Shown here piece by piece: positions 53,596 to 62,135 of a stretch of DNA of 64,000 nt. The notes under the pieces are model-generated. The model did no database searches, was not told where the DNA came from, and saw only the letters and a program-made list of their open reading frames with translations. A program made the translations under genes and the position numbers. This DNA is from Amycolatopsis lurida (GTDB lineage Bacteria; Actinomycetota; Actinomycetes; Mycobacteriales; Pseudonocardiaceae): NCBI RefSeq assembly GCF_900105055.1, contig NZ_FNTA01000002.1, positions 1 to 64,000 on the forward strand, in the 5' to 3' direction. Numbering within the stretch: position 1 is the first letter of the stretch; every line of letters starts with the position of its first letter.

Positions 53596-53638
53596 TCACT
53601 CCTGCCCACACACCTTCGACCGACGGAGTGACCTGGTC

Positions 53639-54439
53639 ATGTTCGATGTCTTCCTGTACCCCGTTTCCGCCATTCTCTGGTTCTGGCACACGGTTTTCGG
53701 CGCCATTGCGAGTCCGGACTCCGGCGTGGCCTGGGTGCTTTCCATCGTGTTCCTCGTCTTCACCCTGCGCCTGCTGCTGGTCAAACCCGCCCTCGGCGCG
53801 CTGCGCGCGGGCCGCCGCATGCAGGCGCTCGCTCCGCGGATGCGGCAGCTCAAGGAGAAGTACGGCAAGGATCGCGGGCGGATGGCGGAAGAGATCCGGA
53901 AACTGCACACCGAAACCGGGGCGAACCCGCTGGGCGGTTGCCTCCCGGCGCTGATCCAGCTGCCGGTGTTCCTGTCCCTGTACTGGGTTTTGCGCGATTT
54001 CACCCCGGGTGCGCAGTCGAATCACGTGTTCGACCACGCCGGGGTGCGATCGTTCTTGAACGCCGACCTCTTCGGCGCGAAGCTCGGCAACTGGCTTTCC
54101 CAGCCGGCGGCGGAGCTGGCCGCGTTCGGCACGGATCACGTCCACATGATCGCCGTCGGGGTGCCGCTGATGCTGGTCGCGAGCCTGGCCACGTTCTTCT
54201 CCCTGCGCTCGGGACTCGCCCGGCAGACCGCGGCCGCCCCCGAGACGGCGGGGATCACCAAACTGATGATGTACCTGGCGCCGGTCGGCATGCTGGTCTC
54301 GGGAGCGTTCTTCCCGGTGCCGATCGGGGTGCTGCTGTACTTCCTGGCCACCAACGTGTGGACGCTGGGACAGCAGCATTTCCTCACCAAGATCGTCGAC
54401 AGGGAGGAGGAGACCGGTAGCCGGGCCGCGATCGAGTAG
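53639..54439 (+). CDS. yidC: YidC/Oxa1-family membrane insertase
   Basis: Protein of 266 residues with the YidC core of five helices: TM at about 38-55 (VLSIVFLVFTLRLLLVKPAL with the conserved Arg), cytoplasmic hairpin (RMQALAPRMRQLKEKYGKD), QLPVFLSLYWVLRDF, then helices around MIAVGVPLMLVASLATFF and LAPVGMLVSGAFFPVPIGVL. The C-terminal helix ends TNVWTLGQQHFL. It is shorter than the housekeeping actinobacterial YidC (usually 320-400 residues) and lies apart from rnpA/rpmH, so it is probably a second, accessory insertase (inference). Role: inserting membrane proteins with or without Sec. Confidence 0.88.
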   Translation: MFDVFLYPVSAILWFWHTVFGAIASPDSGVAWVLSIVFLVFTLRLLLVKPALGALRAGRRMQALAPRMRQLKEKYGKDRGRMAEEIRKLHTETGANPLGGCLPALIQLPVFLSLYWVLRDFTPGAQSNHVFDHAGVRSFLNADLFGAKLGNWLSQPAAELAAFGTDHVHMIAVGVPLMLVASLATFFSLRSGLARQTAAAPETAGITKLMMYLAPVGMLVSGAFFPVPIGVLLYFLATNVWTLGQQHFLTKIVDREEETGSRAAIE

Positions 54440-54495
54440 CGGACTGTCGGCCAGATCACCCGGAACAAGGCGAAGAACTGTTCGGTACCGGCGTG

Positions 54496-54510
54496 TCGGG
54501 CAAAGCCCGA
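54496..54510. terminator. Short hairpin between convergent yidC and uvrA-like genes
   Basis: TCGGGC-AAA-GCCCGA, midway between the two convergent stop codons (54439 and 54518). Symmetric, so it could serve both directions. Confidence 0.5.
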
Positions 54511-54517
54511 TGGGGAA

Positions 54518-56866
54518 TCATCGCGCTCGCCCGGGAACTGTTCCCGGGCGGGTGGGTGTTCCCGGCGCCGTCCGGCGCCGGGAACGCGTTCGCAGATGAC
54601 GCCCGGTGATCGACGCGGAGTCCTCGGCCAGTGCCGACGGCGTGCCCTCGAACACCACCGTCCCGCCCTCGGCTCCCGCGCCCGGCCCGATGTCGATGAC
54701 ATGGTCGGCGTGCGCGATCACCCGTTGGTCGTGTTCGATCAGGACGAGCGTCGCGCCGCCGTCGACGAGTTCGTCGCAGAGGGCGAGCAACCGGTCGACG
54801 TCGCTGCCGTGCAGTCCGGCGGTGGGTTCGTCGAGGACCAGGCGCAGCTCGTCCGCGGGGCCGGCGTCGGCGAGATGGCGGGCGAGCAGCAGCCGCTGCC
54901 GCTCGCCGCCGGACAAGGTGTCGAGGCTCTGACCGATGGTCAGGTAACCGAGCCCGACCCGGTCCAGCCAGCGCAACCGCTGAGCGGTCGCGGGGTGTTC
55001 GCCGAAGAGCGCGGCGGCGTCCGCCGGGTTCATCGCCAGGACGTCGGCGATGGTCCGCCCGTTCAAGCGGGCGGCGAGCGCGTCCGGGTTGAACCGGGTG
55101 CCGCCACAGGCGTCGCAGCCGGTCTGAACGTCGTCGAGGAACGCCAGATCGGTGATGATGACGCCCTTTCCCTTGCAGACCGGGCACGCGCCGCGGCCGT
55201 TGGCGCTGAACCACGACGGATGTTTCCCGGTGGCCTTCCCGAAAGCTTCGCGAATGGGCTCGGCGACACCCAGCACCGTGGCGGGCGTGGAACGGATGCC
55301 ACCGCGCAGCGGGGCCTGGTCGACGACGACGAAATCGGGATGTTGCCGGGGGAGTTCGCCCGTGATCAGGGTGCTCTTGCCGGAACCGGCGACCCCCGAG
55401 ACGACGGTCAGGACGCCGAGCGGCACGTCGACGGTGACGTCACGCAGGTTGTGGCTGCGGGCGCCGGAGATCGTCACGACGCCGCGCGCGGCGCGCGTCT
55501 GATCCCGGAAGTGAAGCGGGGTACCGAGAATCCGCCCGGTCTCGGTGCCGGCCGCGACGAGTTCTCCGGGACTGCCTTCGAACTGGATCCGCCCGCCGCC
55601 GTCACCGCCGCCGGGCCCGAGATCGATGACGTGATCCGCGGCCGCGATGACCGCGGGATGGTGCTCGACCACGAGGATCGTGTTGTGCGCGTCCCGGAGT
55701 TCGGCCAGCAGTTCGAGGAGACGGTGCACGTCGTGCGGGTGCAGACCGGTGCTGGGCTCGTCGAACACGTAACAGACGTCGCTGAGCGCGCTGCCGAGAT
55801 GGCGCACGATCTTGACGCGCTGGGCTTCGCCGCCGGACAGCGTTCTCGACTCCCTGGACAGGCTGAGGTAACCGAGACCGACCGAGTCCAGGGCGTCGAG
55901 CCGTTCACGGATCGCCTGCAGCAGTGGTGCCACCGACGGATCGCACACTTTCGCGACGACGTCCCGCAATTCGCCGATCGGCAGCGCCGACCAGTCCGCG
56001 ATGGAGCGCCCGTCGATCAGGCTGCCGCGCGCCGCCTCGGAAAGGCGGGTTCCCGCGCACTCCGGGCAGACGCAGCGGGTGACCACTCCGGCGAGCCCTT
56101 CCTGTTCCTCGGCCGTGAGCCGCGACGGCGTCTTGCGCAGGTACGTGTCACGCAACCGAGGGACGATCCCGTCGAAGAGACCGTGCTTGGGATAGTCGGG
56201 ACCGGGGGAGTCGAGGGGGAGTCCTTCGGCGTGCAACAGGGTTTCGACCGTCGTCGCCGGTAGGCGTTCCCAGGTGACATCGGGGTCGACGAGTCCGGAG
56301 TGGACGAGCCGTTTCCACCGATACGTCCCGGGAGCGAACGTCGGGAAGCGCACGGCACCTTCGCGCAGGCTGCGCGAGCGATCGATCAGCCGGTCGAGAT
56401 CGATCTCGTCGACCACGCCGAGCCCTTCGCAACGCGGGCACATCCCGACCGGATCGTTGAACGAGTAGGCGGGCGAAAACCCCGCGTTCGGTTCGCCGAC
56501 GCGCGAGAAGAGCAGGCGGAGCAGCGGCGCGATGTCGCTCGCCGTACCCACGGTGGACCGCGCGTTGCCGGTGAACCGCCGCTGATCGACGATCGTGGTG
56601 AACACCAGCCCGTCGATCCGGTCGACGTCGGCGGGCGGATGCTGGGGCAGCCGGTTCCGCACGAAGGCGGGGTAGCTGCCGGTGACCAGCCGTTCGGCTT
56701 CGGCCGCGATCGTGTCGAAGGCCAGCGACGACTTCCCGGACCCGGACACGCCGGTGAACACCGTCAGCCGGTGTTTCGGCACCCGCACCGAAACGTCGCG
56801 GAGGTTGTGCGTGCGGGCGCCTTCCACGGTGATCCACCGGCCACGGTCAGCTTGAACTTTCACCAT
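54518..56866 (-). CDS. UvrA-like ABC-class ATPase (excision/drug-resistance type)
   Basis: Protein of 782 residues, shorter than UvrA (about 950). First half: THNLRDVSV, Walker A GVSGSGKSSLAF (about 40), zinc-type CPRCEGLG and CPECAGT, signature LSGGEAQRVKI, FDEPSTGLHP. Second half: SHNLRDVTV, GVAGSGKSTLI (about 500), CPVCKGKG, CDACGGTRF, LSGGERQRLLLA, LDEPTAGLH. Shortened UvrA paralogues of this kind (DrrC-like) protect some actinomycetes against DNA-intercalating drugs. It is divergent from a WYL regulator with a shared palindrome between them. The last about 25 codons contain GC palindromes and are low in complexity. Confidence 0.9.
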   Translation of the reverse strand: MVKVQADRGRWITVEGARTHNLRDVSVRVPKHRLTVFTGVSGSGKSSLAFDTIAAEAERLVTGSYPAFVRNRLPQHPPADVDRIDGLVFTTIVDQRRFTGNARSTVGTASDIAPLLRLLFSRVGEPNAGFSPAYSFNDPVGMCPRCEGLGVVDEIDLDRLIDRSRSLREGAVRFPTFAPGTYRWKRLVHSGLVDPDVTWERLPATTVETLLHAEGLPLDSPGPDYPKHGLFDGIVPRLRDTYLRKTPSRLTAEEQEGLAGVVTRCVCPECAGTRLSEAARGSLIDGRSIADWSALPIGELRDVVAKVCDPSVAPLLQAIRERLDALDSVGLGYLSLSRESRTLSGGEAQRVKIVRHLGSALSDVCYVFDEPSTGLHPHDVHRLLELLAELRDAHNTILVVEHHPAVIAAADHVIDLGPGGGDGGGRIQFEGSPGELVAAGTETGRILGTPLHFRDQTRAARGVVTISGARSHNLRDVTVDVPLGVLTVVSGVAGSGKSTLITGELPRQHPDFVVVDQAPLRGGIRSTPATVLGVAEPIREAFGKATGKHPSWFSANGRGACPVCKGKGVIITDLAFLDDVQTGCDACGGTRFNPDALAARLNGRTIADVLAMNPADAAALFGEHPATAQRLRWLDRVGLGYLTIGQSLDTLSGGERQRLLLARHLADAGPADELRLVLDEPTAGLHGSDVDRLLALCDELVDGGATLVLIEHDQRVIAHADHVIDIGPGAGAEGGTVVFEGTPSALAEDSASITGRHLRTRSRRRTAPGTPTRPGTVPGRAR
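54529..54585. repeat. Two perfect GC palindromes inside the end of the uvrA-like gene
   Basis: GCCCGGGAA-CTG-TTCCCGGGC at 54529-54549, and a 13-bp-arm palindrome at 54558-54570/54573-54585 (GTTCCCGGCGCCG). Both share TTCCCGG. They encode the Pro/Arg/Thr-rich tail of the protein and may double as its terminator, or may be inserted repeats that lengthened the tail. Confidence 0.6.
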
Positions 56867-56887
56867 GAACCGAGGTTACGATGAGAT

Positions 56888-56906
56888 GTGGCCGGTTTTC
56901 GGCCAC
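56888..56906. promoter_or_regulatory. Palindrome GTGGCCG-GTTTT-CGGCCAC, candidate operator
   Basis: Perfect 7-bp arms with a 5-bp spacer in the 57-bp space between the divergent uvrA-like gene and the WYL regulator. A TACGAT -10-like box (56878-56883) lies directly beside it. It is a good candidate for the binding site of the WYL protein. Confidence 0.6.
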
Positions 56907-56923
56907 AACTATCTGGAGGCGTC

Positions 56924-57892
56924 GTGACGGCACCACGGGAACGGATGCTGCGGCTGTTGTCGCTCCTGCAGTCCGGCCGGGCGTGGCCCGCCGCCGAACT
57001 CGCGACGGCCATGGAAGTCCCGCCGCGCACGCTTCGCCGGGACATCGACCACCTTCGCGGTCTGGGCTACCCCGTGGAGAGCAGCCGAGGCCCTGGCGGC
57101 AACTACCGGTTCGTCGCGGGAACCGCGCTGCCGCCGCTCATGCTGGAACACGACGAGGCGATCGCCACCGTGCTCGGGTTGCGGCTCGCCGCGGCGGGCG
57201 GCACCGGAGTCGACCTGACCGCCGAATCGGCCGACCGCGCCGCGGCGAAACTCCGGCGCGTCCTGCCGGCGGCACTGCGCAGGCGGACCGACGAAATGCT
57301 CGCCGCGGTCGAGTTCGGGAGCGGAGAGCAGCCGCGGGTCACCCAAGATGTCCTGAACGTCCTCGCCGCGGCGATCGCGGCTCGCCGGTGCCTTGAGTTC
57401 GCGTACACGGCGAAAGACGGCCCGTCGTCACGGACGGTCGAGCCGATGCGCCTCGTCCAGCTCGGCAAGCGGTGGTATCTGTACGCGTGGGACCTCGGCA
57501 GGCGGGACTGGCGGAGCTTCCGCCTCGACCGCATCGCCGGGCCGAAGACGACGGAGGTGGCGTTCGAACCGCGTGAGCTCCCGGTCGACGACGTCGCGGC
57601 TCACCTCCAGGACCGCTTTCACAGCCCGAAATCGCTCCGGATCACGCTGACCCTGGATGTCGGCGCGGACGAGGCCGCGGCCCGGCTGCATCGGGTCGAC
57701 GGGAGTCTCGAAGCCTTGGGCGACGACAGGTGCCGGTACGTCGCCCATGTCGACTCCTTCGAGTGGCTGGCCGTCGTTCTCCTGCTCACCGACATCGGGT
57801 TCACGGTGGAGGAACCCGCGGAATTCGGCGAGTACCTCGCGCGGACGGGGGAGCGGCTGATGCGGGGGAGCGGCGCGTCTCGTGAATGGTAA
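56924..57892 (+). CDS. WYL-domain transcriptional regulator (DeoR-type HTH)
   Basis: Protein of 322 residues. N-terminal winged helix (about 3-58; RMLRLLSLLQSGRAWPAAEL, PRTLRRDIDHLRGLGYPVES), middle helical part, WYL domain (about 135-215; RTVEPMRLVQLGKRWYLYAWD, FRLDRI) and C-terminal WCX region. WYL regulators often control DNA-damage, phage-defence or drug-response genes and sense nucleic acids or small ligands. GTG 56924 has GGAGG 4 nt upstream. It is divergent from the uvrA-like gene, its likely target. The stop codon lies inside an inverted repeat. Confidence 0.9.
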   Translation: MTAPRERMLRLLSLLQSGRAWPAAELATAMEVPPRTLRRDIDHLRGLGYPVESSRGPGGNYRFVAGTALPPLMLEHDEAIATVLGLRLAAAGGTGVDLTAESADRAAAKLRRVLPAALRRRTDEMLAAVEFGSGEQPRVTQDVLNVLAAAIAARRCLEFAYTAKDGPSSRTVEPMRLVQLGKRWYLYAWDLGRRDWRSFRLDRIAGPKTTEVAFEPRELPVDDVAAHLQDRFHSPKSLRITLTLDVGADEAAARLHRVDGSLEALGDDRCRYVAHVDSFEWLAVVLLLTDIGFTVEEPAEFGEYLARTGERLMRGSGASREW

Positions 57893-57923
57893 GGACGGTT
57901 AGAACCGTCCTTACCACTCACGA
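57880..57923. terminator. Long inverted repeat at the convergent WYL/Lrp gene ends
   Basis: Arms 57880-57900 and 57903-57923 (21 bp, one mismatch; core GGTAAGGACGGTT) with a 2-nt loop. It covers the last codons of the WYL gene and the last codons of the Lrp gene, so both transcripts would end in the same hairpin. Confidence 0.75.
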
Positions 57924-58382
57924 GGGGTGGGGCCACTGCTGGCCGCGCGTCCAGGAGTCCAGCACCATGAGCGTCTTCGTGCCCGTCACCTGGTGATGCC
58001 GCCGGATCTCGTCGATGGTCTGCTGCAGGTGGCCCATGTCCCGCACCCGCAGCCAGACGAGCGCGTCGGGATCGCCGGCGATGGTGAACACCGCCTGGGC
58101 CTCGGGCATCCGGGTGGTGGTGCGGACGATCTCGCCGACCTTGGTGGTCCCGGTGAACCGCAGTTCGGTGAACGCCTCGATGGCCCAGCCGAGTTTGGCG
58201 TGGTCGATCTGGACGGTGTAGCCGACGATGACACCGTTCTCCTGCATGCGGTCGATCCGGCGTTTGACGGCCGCGGTCGACAGCGTGACACGGGCCCCGA
58301 TGTCGCCCAGTGTGCGCCGGGCGTCCTCCCGCAGCAGTTCGAGGATCTCGCGATCGGTCTCGTCGATGAGCTGGTCCGCCAT
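57918..58382 (-). CDS. Lrp/AsnC family transcriptional regulator
   Basis: Protein of 154 residues: N-terminal HTH (ILELLREDARRTLGDIGARV, STAAVKRRIDRMQENGVI) and C-terminal AsnC/RAM domain (TIAGDPDALVWLRVRDMGHL) that binds amino acids. ATG 58382. It is divergent from the indolepyruvate ferredoxin oxidoreductase gene across 160 bp. Lrp-type control of this amino-acid-degrading enzyme by aromatic or branched amino acids is a natural reading (inference). Confidence 0.9.
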   Translation of the reverse strand: MADQLIDETDREILELLREDARRTLGDIGARVTLSTAAVKRRIDRMQENGVIVGYTVQIDHAKLGWAIEAFTELRFTGTTKVGEIVRTTTRMPEAQAVFTIAGDPDALVWLRVRDMGHLQQTIDEIRRHHQVTGTKTLMVLDSWTRGQQWPHPS

Positions 58383-58542
58383 GGGCCAGGATGGTACGCA
58401 GACGCAACGGATCTCGGCTACCGGAGAAGATGGGCCGGATTTTTTGCGTGCCGGGTGCCAATAGACTGCCGCCTGTTGCGGCGGCCCGCGAGGTCGGGTC
58501 TCCTGTCGTGACGTCGTGGGGGTGCCGAAGGAGGCAGGTCTG

Positions 58543-61500
58543 GTGGAGCAGTTCACGTTGGAGGACCGGTATCTGCGGGAGGACGGCACCGTCTACCTCA
58601 GCGGCGTCCAGGCCCTGGTCCGGATGCTGTTCGACCGGGTGCGGCACGACCGCGCCGCCGGGGCCTCACCTGCCGTGTTCGTCTCGGGTTACGAAGGATC
58701 CCCGCTCGCCGGGTACGACCTCGAGCTCGGCCGCCGCTCCGTCCTGCTCGAGAAGCACGACGTCGTGCACCGCCCCGGCCTGAACGAGGAGATCGCCGCG
58801 ACGGCCGTCATGGGCAGCCAGCTCACCGCGTCGGTCGGCTCGTCCCGCGGCGGGGTCACCGGATTCTGGTACGGCAAGGCACCCGGCCTGGACCGCGCGA
58901 CGGACGCCCTGCGGCACGCCAATCTCGCGGGCACCGATCCGGCGGGCGGCGCGGTGGCGCTGGTCGGCGACGACCCGAACGCCAAATCCTCCTCGGTGCC
59001 GTGCGCCTCGGAGCTCGCATTGGCCGACCTGGCCATGCCGGTGTTCTTCCCGTCCGATTCCCAAGACGTGCTGGACTTCGGCCTGCACGCGGTCGAACTG
59101 TCCAGGGCGAGCGGGCTGTGGTCGTCGATGAAACTCGTGGCGAACGTGGCCGACGCCGCGAGCACCGCCCACGTCCGCCCGCGGTGGACGGCGCCGGAGC
59201 TGGCGCTGCCCGCGTACCGGCACAAGCCCAGCTCCCGGCTGCTCGGCACCACGCTGATGGCGCTCGAACGCAGCCTGTACACCGAACGCCTGCCGCTGGC
59301 CGTCGAGTATGTGCGCGCGAGCGGGGTCAACCGGATCGTCCACGAAGGACCCGCGGACCGCGTCGGCATCGTCACCGCCGGAAAGTCCTATTTGGACCTC
59401 ATGCAGGCGCTGCGGCTGCTCGGCCTGGACGCCGAAGCGTTGTCCCGGCACGGCATCCGGATCCTCAAACTCGGCGTGATCCACCCACTCGAACCGTCGA
59501 TCGTCCGCCGGTTCGCCGACGGCCTGAGCGAGATCGTCGTGGTGGAGGAAAAGCGTTCCTTCGTGGAGTCGGCGATCAAGGAGGTGCTGTACGGCACCAC
59601 CGGCGCGCCCGCCGTGTACGGCAAGACCGGCCCGGACGGCCGCACGCTGTGCACCGAACTCGGCGAGCTCGACCCGGACGCCGTCGCCAGGGTGCTGGCC
59701 GCCCGGTTGAGCGACCACCACGAGATCCCCTCGGTGACCGCGTGGCGGCAGCGGCGCCGCCGTGAACGCATCTCGGTGCCGTTGCTGACCAGGACGCCGT
59801 ATTTTTGCTCCGGCTGCCCGCACAACTCGTCGACCAAGGTGCCCGAGGGAACCGTGGTGGGCGGCGGGATCGGTTGCCACGCCATGGCGCTGTTCATGGA
59901 ACCGGAACAGGTCGGGGACGTGGTCGGCCTGACCCAGATGGGTGGCGAGGGCGCGCAGTGGCTCGGGATGGAGCCGTTCGTCGACGCCTCGCATTTCGTG
60001 CAGAACATCGGTGACGGCACATTCACCCATTCCGGCAGCCTCGCCGTCCGGGCGGCGGTTGCCGCCGGGGTGAACATCACCTACAAGATCCTCTACAACG
60101 CGACCGTCGCGATGACCGGCGGGCAGGACGCCGTCGGCGGGCTCTCGGTGGACCGGCTGGCGTCGTTGCTGCTGGTCGAAGGCGTCGCCAAGGTGATCAT
60201 CACCAGTGACGAACCGAAGCGGCTCCGCGGTGCCCGTCTGCCTGACGGCGTCGAGGTCCGGCATCGCGACGAATTGCTGGCCACACAAGAGGAATTGGCC
60301 CGCGTTCCCGGCGTCACGGTGCTCATCCACGACCAGGAATGCGCCGCCGAGAAGCGCCGCAAACGCCGTCGCGGCAAACTGGAAACCCCCGCCACCAAAG
60401 TCGTGATCAACGAGCGGGTGTGCGAGGGCTGCGGCGACTGCGGCGAGAAGTCGAACTGCCTGTCGGTGCAGCCGGTGAGCACCGAGTTCGGCCGCAAGAC
60501 CACGATCCACCAGTCTTCGTGCAATGTGGACTATTCGTGCCTGGCGGGGGACTGCCCGTCGTTCATGACGGTGGTGCCCACCGGGCGCAAGCACCGGGCG
60601 CGGCTCGCGGACATCACCGCGGCCGAACTGCCCGAGCCCGAGACCTCCGGCACCGACTTCACCGTCCGGATCACCGGGGTCGGCGGGACCGGTGTGGTGA
60701 CCGTCGCGCAGATCCTCGCCACGGCCGCCGTGATCGAAGGCAAGCAGGTCCGGACACTGGACCAGACGGGGCTCGCGCAGAAGGGCGGCGCCGTCGTCTC
60801 GGATCTGAAGATCACCGCCGACCCGACGCCGCAGGCCCCGAAACTCGCGGCCGGGGAATGCGATCTCTACCTGGCCTGTGACGTCCTCGTCGGCGCGGAC
60901 CCCGCGAATCTGACGGTGACCGACTCCGGCCGGACCACGGCCGTGGTCTCCACGACCGAGGTGCCGACCGGCCGGATGGTCGTCGACACCACCGTTTCGT
61001 TCCCCGACGCCGCGGCGGTGCGGAGCGCGATCTCCGACAGCGCGGCGCGGACCGTGGCGCTCGACGCGCGGGCACTGGCGGAAACCCTGTTCGACGACGA
61101 CCAGTTCGCCAACATCCTCCAGCTCGGCGCGGCTCACCAGACCGGCGCCATTCCGCTGGGCGCGGCCAGCGTCGAACGCGCGATCGCACTCAACGGGGTC
61201 GCCGTCGCGGGCAACCTCCAGGCGTTCCGGCGCGGCAGGCAGCTCGTCGCCGATCCCGACGGGCTCCAGGCCGCGATCGCCCCGCCCGCCGTCGCCGCGA
61301 CCCCCGCCCCGTCGGCCGCCACGCTGCGTGCCCGCGCGCTCGTCCAGGCCGAGCCAGGGTCGGAACTCGCGCGGCTGCTGGACATCCGTGTGCCCGAACT
61401 CGTCCGGTACCAGAACGTGCGGTATGCGCGGGAGTACGCCGAGTTCGTCGAGCGGATTCGGGTCCTGGAAGGGGATTCGACCGCCATCACCGAAGCGGTG

Positions 61501-61992
61501 GCGCGAAACCTGCACAAACTGATGGCCTACAAGGACGAGTACGAGGTCGCCCGCCTGTCGCTCGATCCCGCCGTGCTCGCCGGGATCGAGGCGGAGTTCG
61601 GCGTCGGCAGCCGGTACGCCTACCGTCTGCACCCGCCCGTGCTCCGCGCGCTGGGAATGAAGCGGAAGATCGCGCTGGGTCCGAAGTTCCGCCCGGTGTT
61701 CGTCGCGCTGCGTGCCGCGAGGAAACTGCGCGGCACCCGCTGGGACCCGTTCGGCAAGGCCCATGTCCGGAAGGTGGAGCGGGAACTCGTCTGGCAGTAC
61801 CGGGAAACGATCCTCACCGCTTTCGGCGCCGAGGGCACGGACCGGGGCAGGCTCCTGGCGCTGGCCGAACTGCCCGATCTGGTCCGCGGTTACGAGGACG
61901 TCAAACTGGCGAACGTCGAGGCTTACCGGCGGGAACAGACCGCGCTCCTCACCGACCTCGTGCAGGGGGAACGGCTCGGCGCGAGCACCTGA
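58543..61992 (+). CDS. Indolepyruvate ferredoxin oxidoreductase, fused alpha-beta-gamma form
   Basis: Protein of 1149 residues catalysing oxidative decarboxylation of aryl- or branched 2-keto acids to acyl-CoA with ferredoxin. The N-terminal pyrimidine-binding domain (SGYEGSPLAGYDLEL) is followed by the TPP domain (FCSGCPHNSSTKVPEGT about 428; GGGIGCHAMALF; MGGEGAQWLG), a ferredoxin-like segment CEGCGDCGEKSNC (about 627) and the gamma domain (RITGVGGTGVVTVAQILA; LDQTGLAQKGGAVVSDL). GTG 58543 has GGAGG 8 nt upstream; GTG 58516 lacks a site. Size is normal for the fused actinobacterial and proteobacterial type. Probably acts in Phe/Trp/branched-chain amino acid catabolism, under the divergent Lrp. 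Confidence 0.92.
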   Translation: MEQFTLEDRYLREDGTVYLSGVQALVRMLFDRVRHDRAAGASPAVFVSGYEGSPLAGYDLELGRRSVLLEKHDVVHRPGLNEEIAATAVMGSQLTASVGSSRGGVTGFWYGKAPGLDRATDALRHANLAGTDPAGGAVALVGDDPNAKSSSVPCASELALADLAMPVFFPSDSQDVLDFGLHAVELSRASGLWSSMKLVANVADAASTAHVRPRWTAPELALPAYRHKPSSRLLGTTLMALERSLYTERLPLAVEYVRASGVNRIVHEGPADRVGIVTAGKSYLDLMQALRLLGLDAEALSRHGIRILKLGVIHPLEPSIVRRFADGLSEIVVVEEKRSFVESAIKEVLYGTTGAPAVYGKTGPDGRTLCTELGELDPDAVARVLAARLSDHHEIPSVTAWRQRRRRERISVPLLTRTPYFCSGCPHNSSTKVPEGTVVGGGIGCHAMALFMEPEQVGDVVGLTQMGGEGAQWLGMEPFVDASHFVQNIGDGTFTHSGSLAVRAAVAAGVNITYKILYNATVAMTGGQDAVGGLSVDRLASLLLVEGVAKVIITSDEPKRLRGARLPDGVEVRHRDELLATQEELARVPGVTVLIHDQECAAEKRRKRRRGKLETPATKVVINERVCEGCGDCGEKSNCLSVQPVSTEFGRKTTIHQSSCNVDYSCLAGDCPSFMTVVPTGRKHRARLADITAAELPEPETSGTDFTVRITGVGGTGVVTVAQILATAAVIEGKQVRTLDQTGLAQKGGAVVSDLKITADPTPQAPKLAAGECDLYLACDVLVGADPANLTVTDSGRTTAVVSTTEVPTGRMVVDTTVSFPDAAAVRSAISDSAARTVALDARALAETLFDDDQFANILQLGAAHQTGAIPLGAASVERAIALNGVAVAGNLQAFRRGRQLVADPDGLQAAIAPPAVAATPAPSAATLRARALVQAEPGSELARLLDIRVPELVRYQNVRYAREYAEFVERIRVLEGDSTAITEAVARNLHKLMAYKDEYEVARLSLDPAVLAGIEAEFGVGSRYAYRLHPPVLRALGMKRKIALGPKFRPVFVALRAARKLRGTRWDPFGKAHVRKVERELVWQYRETILTAFGAEGTDRGRLLALAELPDLVRGYEDVKLANVEAYRREQTALLTDLVQGERLGAST

Positions 61993-62135
61993 CGGCCGGA
62001 ATTTGTCGCCGTGGTGCGCTTTTTTGTATTTCCGGACGACGTTTCCGGCGGCGAGACCGCCGGGTCGTTCGGGTGCATTACTGTCGCTTCGGGGTCCGCG
62101 CATGACACACCACTGATCGGGATCGGGGAGTCATC

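Noticed and set aside
58666..62103. 1145-codon open frame antisense to the indolepyruvate oxidoreductase
   Set aside because: High-GC shadow frame: no domain motifs, Arg/Gly/His-rich composition, while the plus strand carries complete family motifs.
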